Shown: positions 25,612 through 34,052 of the stretch, piece after piece
How the letters are laid out: each line of letters opens with the position of its first letter
Numbering within the stretch: the stretch's first letter is position 1
NCBI RefSeq assembly: GCF_010730195.1
Contig: NZ_AP022613.1
Location: 5,580,001-5,644,000 of the forward strand
Length of the DNA stretch: 64,000 nt
Direction of reading: 5' to 3'
Origin: Mycobacterium conspicuum
Lineage (GTDB): Bacteria > Actinomycetota > Actinomycetes > Mycobacteriales > Mycobacteriaceae
Notes under the pieces: generated by a model
The model's input: only the letters and a program-made list of their open reading frames with translations
Told to the model about the DNA's origin: nothing
Databases searched by the model: none
Program-made: the position numbers and the translations under genes

Positions 25612-25671
25612 TCGCAGCGGCTTTGGCAGGTCGGCCGCGCGAGCCGGCATGACACCGTTAGCCTCTCTGGT

Positions 25672-26295
25672 GTGAAAGTCTCCAATGAGGTCAGGCGCTC
25701 ACTCAACAGCTGGGAAGGCAAGGAGTGGGACGCGTCCATGCTGCACGCCTGCAACGCCGTGGATGCGATCGGCAATGCGCGGTATCCGCGGAAGGGGGTG
25801 GCCACCCAGTTCAAGCGCACCGTGCGGGACGCGCTGGACATCTTCGGGGCGATGACGGCGCAGGGTATCGACTGGGATGAGACGCGCTTCCCGATCGAGG
25901 TGGAGTCCGATCTGCCCGACAAGCGTCCCGATATCGCCGACGTCATGTACGGCATTCACCGGTACGGCCACGGTCACAAGGAAGAGCTGCCCAACGGGTT
26001 CGAGCTGACGCCGCCCGGGCCGCGCGCCTCGGGGGTGCACATTTGGCGGGAGGGGAAGATCCAGCTTCCGGCGTCGTCGGTGATCGGCATGTTGGCCATC
26101 GCCGTGTTCGCCCCGGAGAGCAAGGGCGAGGTGATCCCGCACGGTTATCAGATCAGCTGGTTCCAACGCGTCTTCCATGTCGGCGACTGGTGGGGTTGGC
26201 AAGACCACTTCCGCGAGATCATCAGCGTCGCCACGGTCCCGAAAAAAGCTCTTGACTTCGGCAAGAGCTGGGACACCTGGAAGCCCCTGACGTGA
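25672..26295 (+). CDS. Conserved hypothetical protein
   Basis: 207 residues, soluble, no signal peptide or repeats. Rich in aromatic residues toward the C-terminus (HVGDWWGWQDHF). It begins with a helical segment containing EGKEWDASMLHACNAVDAIGNARYP. I do not recognise a family. GTG start. It lies close to the presumed inversion junction described under findings. The 121 bp after it carry no gene. Confidence 0.7.
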   Translation: MKVSNEVRRSLNSWEGKEWDASMLHACNAVDAIGNARYPRKGVATQFKRTVRDALDIFGAMTAQGIDWDETRFPIEVESDLPDKRPDIADVMYGIHRYGHGHKEELPNGFELTPPGPRASGVHIWREGKIQLPASSVIGMLAIAVFAPESKGEVIPHGYQISWFQRVFHVGDWWGWQDHFREIISVATVPKKALDFGKSWDTWKPLT

Positions 26296-26416
26296 CCGAG
26301 GTGTCGAGGTCCGCCTAGCATCGCCTTCCGTGCCTCCTCGGCCTGAGTGCCCGGACTTCTGCTCGGCGCGGTGGGGAGGCCCCGCGCCATCATCCGCCGG
26401 GTGCGCCGACCATTCC

Positions 26417-26437
26417 AACCACGCCCTTAACGTGGTT
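26417..26437. promoter_or_regulatory. Inverted repeat upstream of dehydrogenase gene
   Basis: AACCACG and CGTGGTT, a perfect 7-bp inverted repeat with a 7-nt AT-richer centre (CCCTTAA). It ends 32 bp before the GTG of the 2-hydroxyacid dehydrogenase. The position fits an operator; the stem is too short and lacks a T-run for a terminator. Confidence 0.4.
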
Positions 26438-26469
26438 GTCTAGCAACACGTTTGGAGGCTGATCTCGGC

Positions 26470-27432
26470 GTGGCAGTGAAGAAAGCCGACGTGCTGTTGA
26501 TCGGTACGTGGGAACCGACGTTCCAAGCCGAACTGCGCGCGCGTTACGACATCCGCGAGCTTCCCGACGGTCCCCCGCGGGCCGAATTCCTGCGCAAGCA
26601 CGGGGCCGAGTTTCGCGTCGCGGTGACGTCAGGCCCCCCGGGTGTCGACGCCAATCTCATTGCCGCGCTGCCCAACCTGGAGGCGATCGTCAACAACGGC
26701 GCCGGCGTGGACACGATCGATCTCGACGCGGCCGAGCGCCGGGGCATCGGGGTGAGCAACACGCCGGACGTGCTGTCCGACACCGTCGCCGATACCGCCC
26801 TGGGGCTAATCCTGATGGCGCTGCGCCATTTTGGCGCGGCCGACCGCTACGTGCGGGCGGCCAGGTGGGTCAGCGATGGGCCATTCCCTTACGCCAGGGA
26901 TGTCAGCGGCCTGCAGGTCGGCATCTTGGGCCTGGGCCGGATCGGATCGGCCATCGCCACCCGGTTGCTCGGATTCGACTGTGCCATCGCCTATCACAAC
27001 CGCCACCGGGTCGAGGGGTCGCCGTACCGTTACGCGGAGTCCCCGCTGGAGTTGGCCGAGTCGGTCGACGTTCTGGTCGTCGCGACGACGGGCGATCCGA
27101 AGACGCGGCACCTCGTCGATCGCCGCGTGCTGGAGGCGTTGGGCCCCGAGGGGTACCTGATCAACATTGCGCGCGGCAGCGTGGTGGACCAGGACGCGAT
27201 GGTGGAGTTGCTCGCCGGCGGTGGCCTGGCCGGGGCGGGGTTGGACGTCTTCGCCGACGAACCGCGTGTGCCGACCGAACTGTTCGGCCTGGACAACGTG
27301 GTGCTGTTCCCGCACATCGGCAGCGCCACCGCGCGCACCCGCCGGGCGATGGCATTGCTCGCGATCCGCAACCTCGAAAGTTACCTAGACAACGGCGTGC
27401 TTGTCACGCCGGTGTTGCGACCACGCCGGTAG
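26470..27432 (+). CDS. D-isomer 2-hydroxyacid dehydrogenase
   Basis: 320 residues, NAD(P)-dependent. The catalytic and cofactor domains carry VGILGLGRIGSAIA, NIARGSVVDQDA with the active-site Arg, a Glu in DVFADEPRVP and the catalytic His in LFPHIGSA. The GTG is preceded by TTGGAGG. It reduces a 2-keto acid (glyoxylate, hydroxypyruvate or similar) to the D-hydroxy acid; exact substrate unknown. Located at the accessory junction before the toxin-antitoxin pair. Confidence 0.88.
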   Translation: MAVKKADVLLIGTWEPTFQAELRARYDIRELPDGPPRAEFLRKHGAEFRVAVTSGPPGVDANLIAALPNLEAIVNNGAGVDTIDLDAAERRGIGVSNTPDVLSDTVADTALGLILMALRHFGAADRYVRAARWVSDGPFPYARDVSGLQVGILGLGRIGSAIATRLLGFDCAIAYHNRHRVEGSPYRYAESPLELAESVDVLVVATTGDPKTRHLVDRRVLEALGPEGYLINIARGSVVDQDAMVELLAGGGLAGAGLDVFADEPRVPTELFGLDNVVLFPHIGSATARTRRAMALLAIRNLESYLDNGVLVTPVLRPRR

Positions 27433-27443
27433 CGAGGTCGTCG

Positions 27444-27461
27444 TGGTATCAATCTGGTATC
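27444..27461. promoter_or_regulatory. Direct repeat in antitoxin promoter
   Basis: TGGTATC occurs twice, 11 bp apart start to start, ending 10 bp before the antitoxin GTG. Roughly one helix turn between copies suits cooperative binding of ribbon-helix-helix dimers, the usual autoregulation of such toxin-antitoxin modules. The second copy overlaps a possible -10 element (TATCGT), suggesting a very short leader. Confidence 0.45.
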
Positions 27462-27471
27462 GTCGCGACTC

Positions 27472-27678
27472 GTGGGAATGACTCTGCGGCCCAGTGAGCA
27501 CCAGGCGGAAGCGCTGCGTCGGCAGGCCGCGTCCGAAGGGCGGTCGATGCAGGCTGTCGCACTTTCGGCCATCGACGAATACATCGCGCGGCGGGCGCAC
27601 AAGGCCAAAATCGCCACGGCGCTGGAGCGCGTGATCCGCGAGGAGGCCGGGGTTTTGGAGCGCCTTAAGGACGCATGA
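27472..27678 (+). CDS. Ribbon-helix-helix antitoxin (partner of Doc toxin)
   Basis: 68 residues. The N-terminal TLRPSEHQAEALRRQAASEGRSMQAV is a beta-strand plus two helices, the MetJ/Arc DNA-binding fold; the C-terminal tail (VIREEAGVLERLKDA) would wrap the toxin. It overlaps the downstream toxin start by 4 nt, standard coupling for type II modules in which the antitoxin comes first. It probably binds the direct repeat directly upstream. Confidence 0.82.
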   Translation: MGMTLRPSEHQAEALRRQAASEGRSMQAVALSAIDEYIARRAHKAKIATALERVIREEAGVLERLKDA

Positions 27679-28058
27679 CCGACTACCTGGACCTCGAAGA
27701 TCTCCTGGAAATTGCCCGAGCGGCCGTGGGACGAGACGTCGTGGTCAGGGACTATGGCTTGCTTGAATCGGCGCTCGCGCGGCCCCGCGCCTCCGTATTC
27801 GGCCAGGACGCCTACCCGCATCTCCACCTGAAGGCGGCCGCGCTACTGCACTCGCTGTTGCGGAACCACGCGCTGGTCGACGGCAATAAGCGGCTGGCGT
27901 GGACAGCCTGCCGGACATTCCTCGCCATCAACGCACAGTGGATTAGTGCGCCCGAGGACGAGCGCTTCGACTTGGTGATCGGGGTGGCCAGCGGTGCAAT
28001 TCCCGACCTTGCCGAGATCGCGGCGCGACTGTGCAGCTGGAGCCATCGGGAGGGCTGA
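27675..28058 (+). CDS. doc: Doc-family (Fic-fold) toxin
   Basis: 127 residues. The active-site motif HALVDGNKR (residues 65-73) fits the Doc/Fic consensus HxFxxxNKR with Leu for Phe. P1 Doc phosphorylates EF-Tu to stop translation; the same activity is inferred here. The flap region DAYPHLHLKAAALLHSLL lies upstream. ATGA overlap with the antitoxin gene. This module lies directly in front of the ESX-2 block, about 100 bp before PE36. The gap shows no other gene. Confidence 0.85.
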   Translation: MTDYLDLEDLLEIARAAVGRDVVVRDYGLLESALARPRASVFGQDAYPHLHLKAAALLHSLLRNHALVDGNKRLAWTACRTFLAINAQWISAPEDERFDLVIGVASGAIPDLAEIAARLCSWSHREG

Positions 28059-28157
28059 ACTGCCGGGCCTCGGCTTTCGGTGGAATACACGGTCGGGCGC
28101 CGCGCACTACACTGGCTCACTGACGCGTTTCTTGGGTGGGATCTCGGAGGGACAAAG

Positions 28158-28457
28158 ATGACGTGGTCTGTGCAATCAGAGGCGGTTTTGGGGTCGGCGG
28201 CCGCGGAGTCGGCCATCAGCGCGGAAACCGAGGCCGCGGCCTCGGCGGCCGCGCCCGTCCTGCTAGGAACGACCCCCATGGGCGCCGACGCTGACTCGGT
28301 GATGTTCTCTGCAGCGCTCAACGCATGCGGCGGCAGCTACCTGGCTGCGGTCTCCGAGCACGCGGCCCAGCGCGGATTGTTCGCCGGCGCTCAGGGTCTC
28401 GCTTCGGGGGTATATGTGGCCACCGAGGCGGCCCGCACGGGAGCCATCGGGCTGTAG
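28158..28457 (+). CDS. PE36: PE-family protein PE36 of ESX-2
   Basis: 99 residues, all PE-like: paired helices with several Ala-rich stretches (SAAAESAISAETEAAASAAA). The C-terminal part continues beyond the usual 77 of the Mtb protein. PE proteins are co-secreted with PPE partners through type VII systems; the general YxxxD/E signal is expected toward the end of the second helix but is not clear here. Twelve nt separate it from PPE69. First gene of the ESX-2 block in this orientation; its expected upstream neighbours eccC2 and eccB2 are not present. Confidence 0.85.
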   Translation: MTWSVQSEAVLGSAAAESAISAETEAAASAAAPVLLGTTPMGADADSVMFSAALNACGGSYLAAVSEHAAQRGLFAGAQGLASGVYVATEAARTGAIGL

Positions 28458-28469
28458 GGCGACTCCAGC

Positions 28470-29672
28470 ATGCCGGATCCGGGCTGGGCCTCGCGCACAC
28501 CCGAAGCCAACGACACGGTGCTCAAGGCCGGGACCGGGGTCGGAACGCACGTGGCCAACCAAACCGCATGGCAGACCTTGGGTGCGACCCACCACGCCGC
28601 GGGCATTGCGTCGGCAATCAACACCGCGGCAACCTCGGCGAGCTGGCTAGGCGGGGGCTCCGCGACATCGGCTAGCAGCGTCACCATGCTCAACGCTTCG
28701 CTGCACGGTCTTGCGGGATGGGTAGACGTCAAGCCGGCGGTGGTGGCGACAGCGATTTCGGCATTCGAGACGGCCAACGCCGCCATGCGCCCCGCCCCCG
28801 AGTGCGTCGGAAACCGCACTGAATGCGCTGCCGACTACATTGCCAATCCCAGCGTGCTGTGGACGTTGACACCGCGCATTACCTCGCTGGAGCTGGAGTA
28901 CTACGGCTCGATGTGGCCCAACAATTCGGCGGTCGGCGCTACCTACGGCGGGATCCTTGCGGGGTTGGCCGAAAGCTTGGCAATTCCGCCGCCGGTCGCG
29001 GGCATGGGCGCCTCGCCAGCAGCACCGGCACAGGCCGCCTCGGCCATCGGCGAGTCGGCGGCAGACACCGCGGCCGGCGACGGGATGCGCTCGGCATTTC
29101 AGGGCGTGCAGGCCGGCACAAGTGGCGCGGGTCAGTCGGCCGGCGCGGGCGACGGCCTCACCAGCCAGCTCAGCACATTCATGCAGCCGGCCCAGTCGAT
29201 GCTCGGAACCGCGCCCCAGGTGCTGCAGTCGTCCTCCGGTCTGCTGCAGGCGCCGATGAGCGCGATGCAGCCGCTGCAGTCGATGGTGGGCATGTTCGCC
29301 AATCCGGGTGCCATGGGGATGGGCGGGGCGTTGCCGGCGAGTTCTGCCCTCTCTACGACCGGTGCAATCTCGGCCGCCGAGGCGGGGGCTTCGGCCGGGA
29401 CTGGCGGCGGGGCGGCCCTGGGCGGCGCGGGCGTGCCGTTGACCAGCTTTACCCGCCCGGTCAGTGCCTTTGAGCCCGGCAGCAGCGGCCGGCCGGTGGG
29501 GCTGCGGCCAAGCGGAGCGCTGGGAGCGGAAGCCTTCCGCCCGCCGACAACAACGACCAGCGGCGCCCCGATCGGCGGTATGCCGGTGGGCGCGGCAGCC
29601 GGGGGACATCGCGCATCCCACGGCAAGTCCGAGCAGCCCACGACGGTGCGCGTCGTCGACGATAGGGCCTAA
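28470..29672 (+). CDS. PPE69: PPE-family protein PPE69 of ESX-2
   Basis: 400 residues, close to the Mtb protein throughout. The PPE domain covers about residues 1-170. It begins MPDPGWASRTPEAND, without a literal PPE motif, as in Mtb PPE69. The remainder is a Gln/Ala/Met-rich segment (QLSTFMQPAQS, APMSAMQPLQS) and a C-terminal VRVVDDRA. Expected to dimerise with PE36 and be recognised by EspG2. The position between PE36 and esxD is conserved. Confidence 0.9.
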   Translation: MPDPGWASRTPEANDTVLKAGTGVGTHVANQTAWQTLGATHHAAGIASAINTAATSASWLGGGSATSASSVTMLNASLHGLAGWVDVKPAVVATAISAFETANAAMRPAPECVGNRTECAADYIANPSVLWTLTPRITSLELEYYGSMWPNNSAVGATYGGILAGLAESLAIPPPVAGMGASPAAPAQAASAIGESAADTAAGDGMRSAFQGVQAGTSGAGQSAGAGDGLTSQLSTFMQPAQSMLGTAPQVLQSSSGLLQAPMSAMQPLQSMVGMFANPGAMGMGGALPASSALSTTGAISAAEAGASAGTGGGAALGGAGVPLTSFTRPVSAFEPGSSGRPVGLRPSGALGAEAFRPPTTTTSGAPIGGMPVGAAAGGHRASHGKSEQPTTVRVVDDRA

Positions 29673-29792
29673 AACCCCAGTTCAGGGGGTGAATCGACAC
29701 ATCTGAGGAGTCACCATACACTCGACCCATACCCCGGGGAGATCCGTCGGGGCCAAAGGGGAATGGCCAGCCGGAATAGGAGAATTTGTATC

Positions 29793-30122
29793 GTGTCAGA
29801 CGCATCAATCACAGTTGACGCAAACGTTTTGCGGAGTACCGCAGACGCCATTCACGCGAATATGGAGCACGCGCTCGGAATCGCCAAGGGCTATCTCGAT
29901 AACCAAGAAAACGTAATGAACCCGTCGACCTGGTCGGGTGCCGGCGTGGTCGCATCGCATATGACGGCGACCGAGGTCACCGGCGATTTGAACAAGGTGC
30001 TCATGGGCGGAACGCGCCTCGCGGAAGGCCTCAAGCAGGCCGCAGCCCTAATGGAAGGCCACGAAAGCCACTCGCAAACCGCTTTTCACGCTTTGTTCGG
30101 CGGCGGCGCCCAGAGCGCCTAA
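29793..30122 (+). CDS. esxD: WXG100-family protein EsxD
   Basis: 109 residues, a two-helix hairpin of the WXG100 class with the turn carrying NPSTWSGAG (W-x-G). It forms the EsxC/EsxD heterodimer, a substrate of the ESX-2 secretion system. GTG start chosen because AGGAGAA precedes it at the right distance; the in-frame ATG 30 nt upstream has no ribosome-binding site. Followed by esxC after 30 nt. The 120 bp in front of it may hold a separate promoter. Confidence 0.9.
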   Translation: MSDASITVDANVLRSTADAIHANMEHALGIAKGYLDNQENVMNPSTWSGAGVVASHMTATEVTGDLNKVLMGGTRLAEGLKQAAALMEGHESHSQTAFHALFGGGAQSA

Positions 30123-30152
30123 TTCTGACCTGACCCCGAAAGGACGTACACA

Positions 30153-30443
30153 ATGTCAAACCCGATTATTACCTATAACCCTGCAGCAGTATCCGACTTC
30201 GCCACAGATGTGGGTTCCCGCGCAAGTCAACTCGAGGCAATTCACGCAGATACCGCCCGCCTGACCAATGCGCTACAGGAGTTCTTCGCCGGTAAAGGCG
30301 CGGCGGGGTTCTTCGACGCCCAAAACCAGATGCTGTCGGGCCTGCGTGGTCTGATCGAAACGGTGCACCAGCACGGTCAGACGACTACCCAGGTGCTCGG
30401 CGACGCGATCGCAACCGACAACCACATCAGCGGTCTGTTCTAG
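30153..30443 (+). CDS. esxC: WXG100-family protein EsxC
   Basis: 96 residues, matching Mtb EsxC closely. It lacks a literal WxG; the turn is EFFAGKGAAGFF, as in the Mtb protein. Two amphipathic helices form a four-helix bundle with EsxD. AAAGGACG lies upstream of the ATG. Probable secreted effector; no ESX-2 secretion has been shown decisively in other mycobacteria. Confidence 0.92.
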   Translation: MSNPIITYNPAAVSDFATDVGSRASQLEAIHADTARLTNALQEFFAGKGAAGFFDAQNQMLSGLRGLIETVHQHGQTTTQVLGDAIATDNHISGLF

Positions 30444-30557
30444 GCCGGGTCGCCCCCGCCAGCGCCGAGTGTGCGCGCTGGTGGCGGGTTTCGAGGTGGG
30501 GCAGCTGCGCGTCCGCCGCGCGTATGCCCCACCTTCGGGCATTGAGGTGAAATCGCC

Positions 30558-31388
30558 ATGCTGACAACAACAGTCGATGGTTTGTGGGTGTTGCAAGCGG
30601 TGACCGGGGTGGAGCAGACCTGCCCCGAATTGGGGTTGCGGCCCCTGCTGCCGCGACTGGACACCCGCGAGCGGGCGCTTAGCCACCCGGTCGCTGCTGA
30701 GCTGACTGCGGTCGGTGCGCTCGACGAGTCCGGCGACGCGGACCCGATGATCCGCGAGTGGCTCACCGTACTTCTGCGACGCGATCTGGGGCTATTGGTA
30801 TACATCAACGTCCCGGGCCGGGAGCCCGCACGCGCGGCCATCTGCCGATTCGCCAGTTGGTGGGTGGTGTTGGAGCGCTGCGGCGAGCTGTTGCGGCTTT
30901 ACCCGGCCGGAACGGCTAACGATTCCACCGCGGCCAGTGATTTGGTGGTAGGTCAAGTCGAGCGGCTGTGTGGCGTTGCCGAAGCGGCGCCGCTGCGGCC
31001 CGTCACCGTGGACACCGAGGAACTCCAAAAATCAGTACACGACGCCGCCAGCCTGCGGTTGTTTCTGCTCGACCAGCACCTCGATGTCGACCAACTACAG
31101 ATCGTCACCATGGCCGCCGATCCCGCCCGCTCTGCACAGGCAGCCATCGTGGCGCTGCAGGCCGGTATCGGCTCAGAACGTATGGCGCGCACAGTCGTTG
31201 GCGATTCGACGGTGGCCATCGTCGACACGCCGGCCGGCCGCGTTTGCGTAGAAAGCGTGATGTCGGGTAAGCGGCGTTACCAAGTCCTCTCCCCCGGCTC
31301 GCTCAGTGACATCAGCGGGGCGGTCCAACGCCTGATCCGGTGCTTGCCCGCCGGCGAGGAGTGGTATTCCTACCGACGCGTCGTCTGA
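30558..31388 (+). CDS. espG2: ESX-2 secretion-associated chaperone EspG2
   Basis: 276 residues, EspG fold: mixed alpha/beta with the conserved VDGLWVLQAVTG start and a C-terminal GEEWYSYRRVV. EspG proteins bind the tip of PE-PPE dimers in the cytosol and keep them soluble for their own ESX system. Lies immediately after the esx pair, the same order as Rv3889c in Mtb. 115 bp of AT-richer sequence separate it from the next gene. Confidence 0.9.
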   Translation: MLTTTVDGLWVLQAVTGVEQTCPELGLRPLLPRLDTRERALSHPVAAELTAVGALDESGDADPMIREWLTVLLRRDLGLLVYINVPGREPARAAICRFASWWVVLERCGELLRLYPAGTANDSTAASDLVVGQVERLCGVAEAAPLRPVTVDTEELQKSVHDAASLRLFLLDQHLDVDQLQIVTMAADPARSAQAAIVALQAGIGSERMARTVVGDSTVAIVDTPAGRVCVESVMSGKRRYQVLSPGSLSDISGAVQRLIRCLPAGEEWYSYRRVV

Positions 31389-31503
31389 CCGGACGAAACC
31401 AACAAACTTAGTAGCCATTGTTTTGGAATTACATACTCGTAATGAACTTGACGAAGAGTGAGCGCGTAAACGTGATATCTGAAATCGTGTTAGCATCGCG
31501 ATC

Positions 31504-32526
31504 GTGACCAGCCCTTGGAATGACCCGAATATCTCGGACGAGGGTGCACTCGGTCGGGGGGATCCGGCGGGGCGGCACTTCCGTGATTCGGTATCCGATA
31601 CCATGCGCATTACCGATCTTGCGGCACCGAGAAAGATTCCCCCTGGCTCGGGCTGGCGCAAATTCATTTATAACACGACATTTCACAAACTAAATCTGGG
31701 CGAATCACCCAGTGAACGGCATTACCGCAATCTACAGGAGCGTATCCGCCGGCATATCCGGCGGCAGTACGTCATTACACTCGTCTCCGGTAAGGGCGGC
31801 GTTGGGGTGTCGACGATGGCCGCTTGCATCGGCGGGGTGTTCCGAGAGTGCCGGCCGGAGAACGTCATCGCGATCGACGCGGTTCCCGGGTTCGGGACGC
31901 TGGCTGACCGGATCGACGAATCGCCGCCGGGCGACTACACCGCCATCATCAACGACACCGACGTCCAGGGTTACGCAGACATCCGCGAACATCTGGGACA
32001 AAACCCGGTCGGCCTAGACGTGCTTGCCGGAAATCGCACTTCGGACCAGCCCAGACCACTGGTGCCGGCGATGTTCTCCGGGGTGTTGTCGCGGCTGCGG
32101 AGAACCCACACCGTGATCGTCGTCGATACCTCGCCCGACCTCGAGCATGACGTGATGAAACCGGTGCTGGAGGCCACCGACACTCTGGTGTTCGTATCGG
32201 GTATCACCGCCGACCGCTCTCGTCCGGTGCTGCGAGCCGTGGACTACCTCAGGTCGCAGGGATACCACGAGCTGGTCTCCCACAGCACCGTGATCATCAA
32301 CCACACCGACGACATCACCGACAAGGACGCTCTGGCCTACTTGACCGAGCGGTTCACCAAGGTCGGCGCGATTGTCGAGGTGATGCCGTTTGATTCGCAC
32401 CTGGCCAAAGGGGGAATCATCGACACTGTGCACGAATTAAAAAAGAAGTCGCGTTTGCGGCTTTTCGAAATTACGGCCGGATTGGCCGGCAAATACATTC
32501 CCGATGCTGAGCGGGCGCCACAGTGA
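31504..32526 (+). CDS. EspI/MinD-like ATPase of ESX-2 (Rv3888c-like)
   Basis: 340 residues. The N-terminal 90 are polar and low-complexity; the rest is a SIMIBI/MinD-type nucleotide-binding domain. Its P-loop is SGKGGVGVST: the signature lysine of the deviant Walker A is present (GKGG), but the second lysine, just before Ser/Thr, is replaced by valine. The catalytic Asp in VIAIDAVPG and a DTSPDLEHD switch are kept. Related EspI of ESX-1 down-regulates secretion at low ATP. Four-nt overlap with eccD2. Could bind nucleotide weakly or act as a regulator. Confidence 0.85.
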   Translation: MTSPWNDPNISDEGALGRGDPAGRHFRDSVSDTMRITDLAAPRKIPPGSGWRKFIYNTTFHKLNLGESPSERHYRNLQERIRRHIRRQYVITLVSGKGGVGVSTMAACIGGVFRECRPENVIAIDAVPGFGTLADRIDESPPGDYTAIINDTDVQGYADIREHLGQNPVGLDVLAGNRTSDQPRPLVPAMFSGVLSRLRRTHTVIVVDTSPDLEHDVMKPVLEATDTLVFVSGITADRSRPVLRAVDYLRSQGYHELVSHSTVIINHTDDITDKDALAYLTERFTKVGAIVEVMPFDSHLAKGGIIDTVHELKKKSRLRLFEITAGLAGKYIPDAERAPQ

Positions 32527-34052
32527 CAACGCCGCATAAGGTCGCCTTTCCGGCGCGCTGTGCGGTCAATATTTCTTACGAGAAGCATCTTTGCTCGCAG
32601 GTTTTCCCTGCCGGAATTCCGGTGGAGGGGTTCTTCGAGGGAATGGTCGAGCTGTTCGATGCCGACCTGAAGCGCAAAGGGTTCGACGGGGTCGCCCTGC
32701 CGGCCGGCAGCTATGAGTTGCACAAGATCAACGGCGTCCGCCTGGACATCAACAAGAGCCTCGACGAGCTTGGGGTTCAAGACGGCGACACATTGGTGCT
32801 GGTGCCCCGGGTGGATGGCGAGTCGTTCGAACCCCAATACGAGTCGCTGTCAACAGGATTGGCGGCGATGGGCAAGTGGCTGGGCCGAGACGGCGGGGAC
32901 CGGATGTTCGCGCCGGTGACGCCGCTGACGGCCGCCCACACTGCGATCGCGGTCACCGCGATGGCGGTCGGTGTGGTGGTTGCCCTGGCGCTGCGGGCAC
33001 GCGGGTTTACCGACAGTCTGATCCCGGCTGTGGTCGTGGGCGGCATCGGCATCGTTCTGGTCGTCGCAGCGTCGGTCGTGTGGTGGGGGTGGCAGCAGCG
33101 GCGCGACATGTTCAGCGGGTTCGCTTGGCTGGCGGTGGTGTCGCTTGCCGTGGCCGGTGCCTGCGCGCCCCCTGGTCATCTCGGGTCAGCCCATGCGCTG
33201 ATTGGGTTGGTGGTAATACTTCTGGGCGCCGTTGCGATTGGTGCGGTCACCAAGAACCGTTGGCAGACCGCGGTAGTGACCGCGGTAGTGACGGTATGCG
33301 GAGTCCTGGCCGCGGTGGCCTTTGTGCGGATGTTTCGGCCCGTTTCGGGACAGGTCTTGGCGATCTGCGTGGTCGTAGGGCTGGTCGTCCTGGTCAGGAT
33401 GACGCCCACGATTGCGTTATGGGTCGCGCGGGTACGACCACCGCACTTCGGCTCGATCACCGGCCGCGACTTGTTCGCACGCCGGGAGGGAATGCCCGTC
33501 GATACCGTATCTCCGGTCAGCGAGGAGGAAACCGAAGACGAAGATAACGAGCTGACGGACATCACGGCGCGCGGCACCGCGATCGCCGCATCGGCACGGC
33601 TGGTCAACGCGGTACAGGTGGGAGTATGCGGCGGGGTGTCGCTGTTACTCCCCGCCGCGGTGTGGGGGGTCTTGACGCCGTGGCGCCCGTTGGCGTGGTT
33701 GGCCCTGGTGGTGGCGGGATTGGCGGTGGGCATCTTCATCACCCAGGGACGCGGATTCGCAGCCAAATACCAAGCGGTGGCCTTGGTCTGTGGGGCGTGC
33801 GCCGCAGTTTGCGCCGGGGTCGTCAAGTACGCGGTTGCTAGCTCGAAAGAGGTTCAGTCCGGCTTGACGTGGCCCGCGCTGGCTGTGCTGGGCTTCGCCG
33901 CATTGGGTTTGGCCGCAGCTCTTTTGGTACCGGCGACGCGGTTTAGGCCGCTCATCCGATTGACGGTGGAATGGGTTGAGGTGCTGGCCATGATCGCGTT
34001 GCTTCCGGCCGCGGCAGCTCTGGGAGGGCTGTTCACGTGGCTGCGTCAGTAA
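32523..34052 (+). CDS. eccD2: ESX-2 membrane channel component EccD2
   Basis: 509 residues: an N-terminal ubiquitin-like cytosolic domain (about 1-95) followed by around eleven hydrophobic segments, the standard EccD layout and the same length as the Mtb protein. EccD lines the inner-membrane ESX complex together with EccB, EccC and EccE. The GTG overlaps the preceding gene by 4 nt. A cytosolic loop rich in acidic residues (EEETEDEDNEL) lies around 330-345. Its partners EccB2/EccC2 are absent from this region. Confidence 0.93.
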   Translation: MTTPHKVAFPARCAVNISYEKHLCSQVFPAGIPVEGFFEGMVELFDADLKRKGFDGVALPAGSYELHKINGVRLDINKSLDELGVQDGDTLVLVPRVDGESFEPQYESLSTGLAAMGKWLGRDGGDRMFAPVTPLTAAHTAIAVTAMAVGVVVALALRARGFTDSLIPAVVVGGIGIVLVVAASVVWWGWQQRRDMFSGFAWLAVVSLAVAGACAPPGHLGSAHALIGLVVILLGAVAIGAVTKNRWQTAVVTAVVTVCGVLAAVAFVRMFRPVSGQVLAICVVVGLVVLVRMTPTIALWVARVRPPHFGSITGRDLFARREGMPVDTVSPVSEEETEDEDNELTDITARGTAIAASARLVNAVQVGVCGGVSLLLPAAVWGVLTPWRPLAWLALVVAGLAVGIFITQGRGFAAKYQAVALVCGACAAVCAGVVKYAVASSKEVQSGLTWPALAVLGFAALGLAAALLVPATRFRPLIRLTVEWVEVLAMIALLPAAAALGGLFTWLRQ

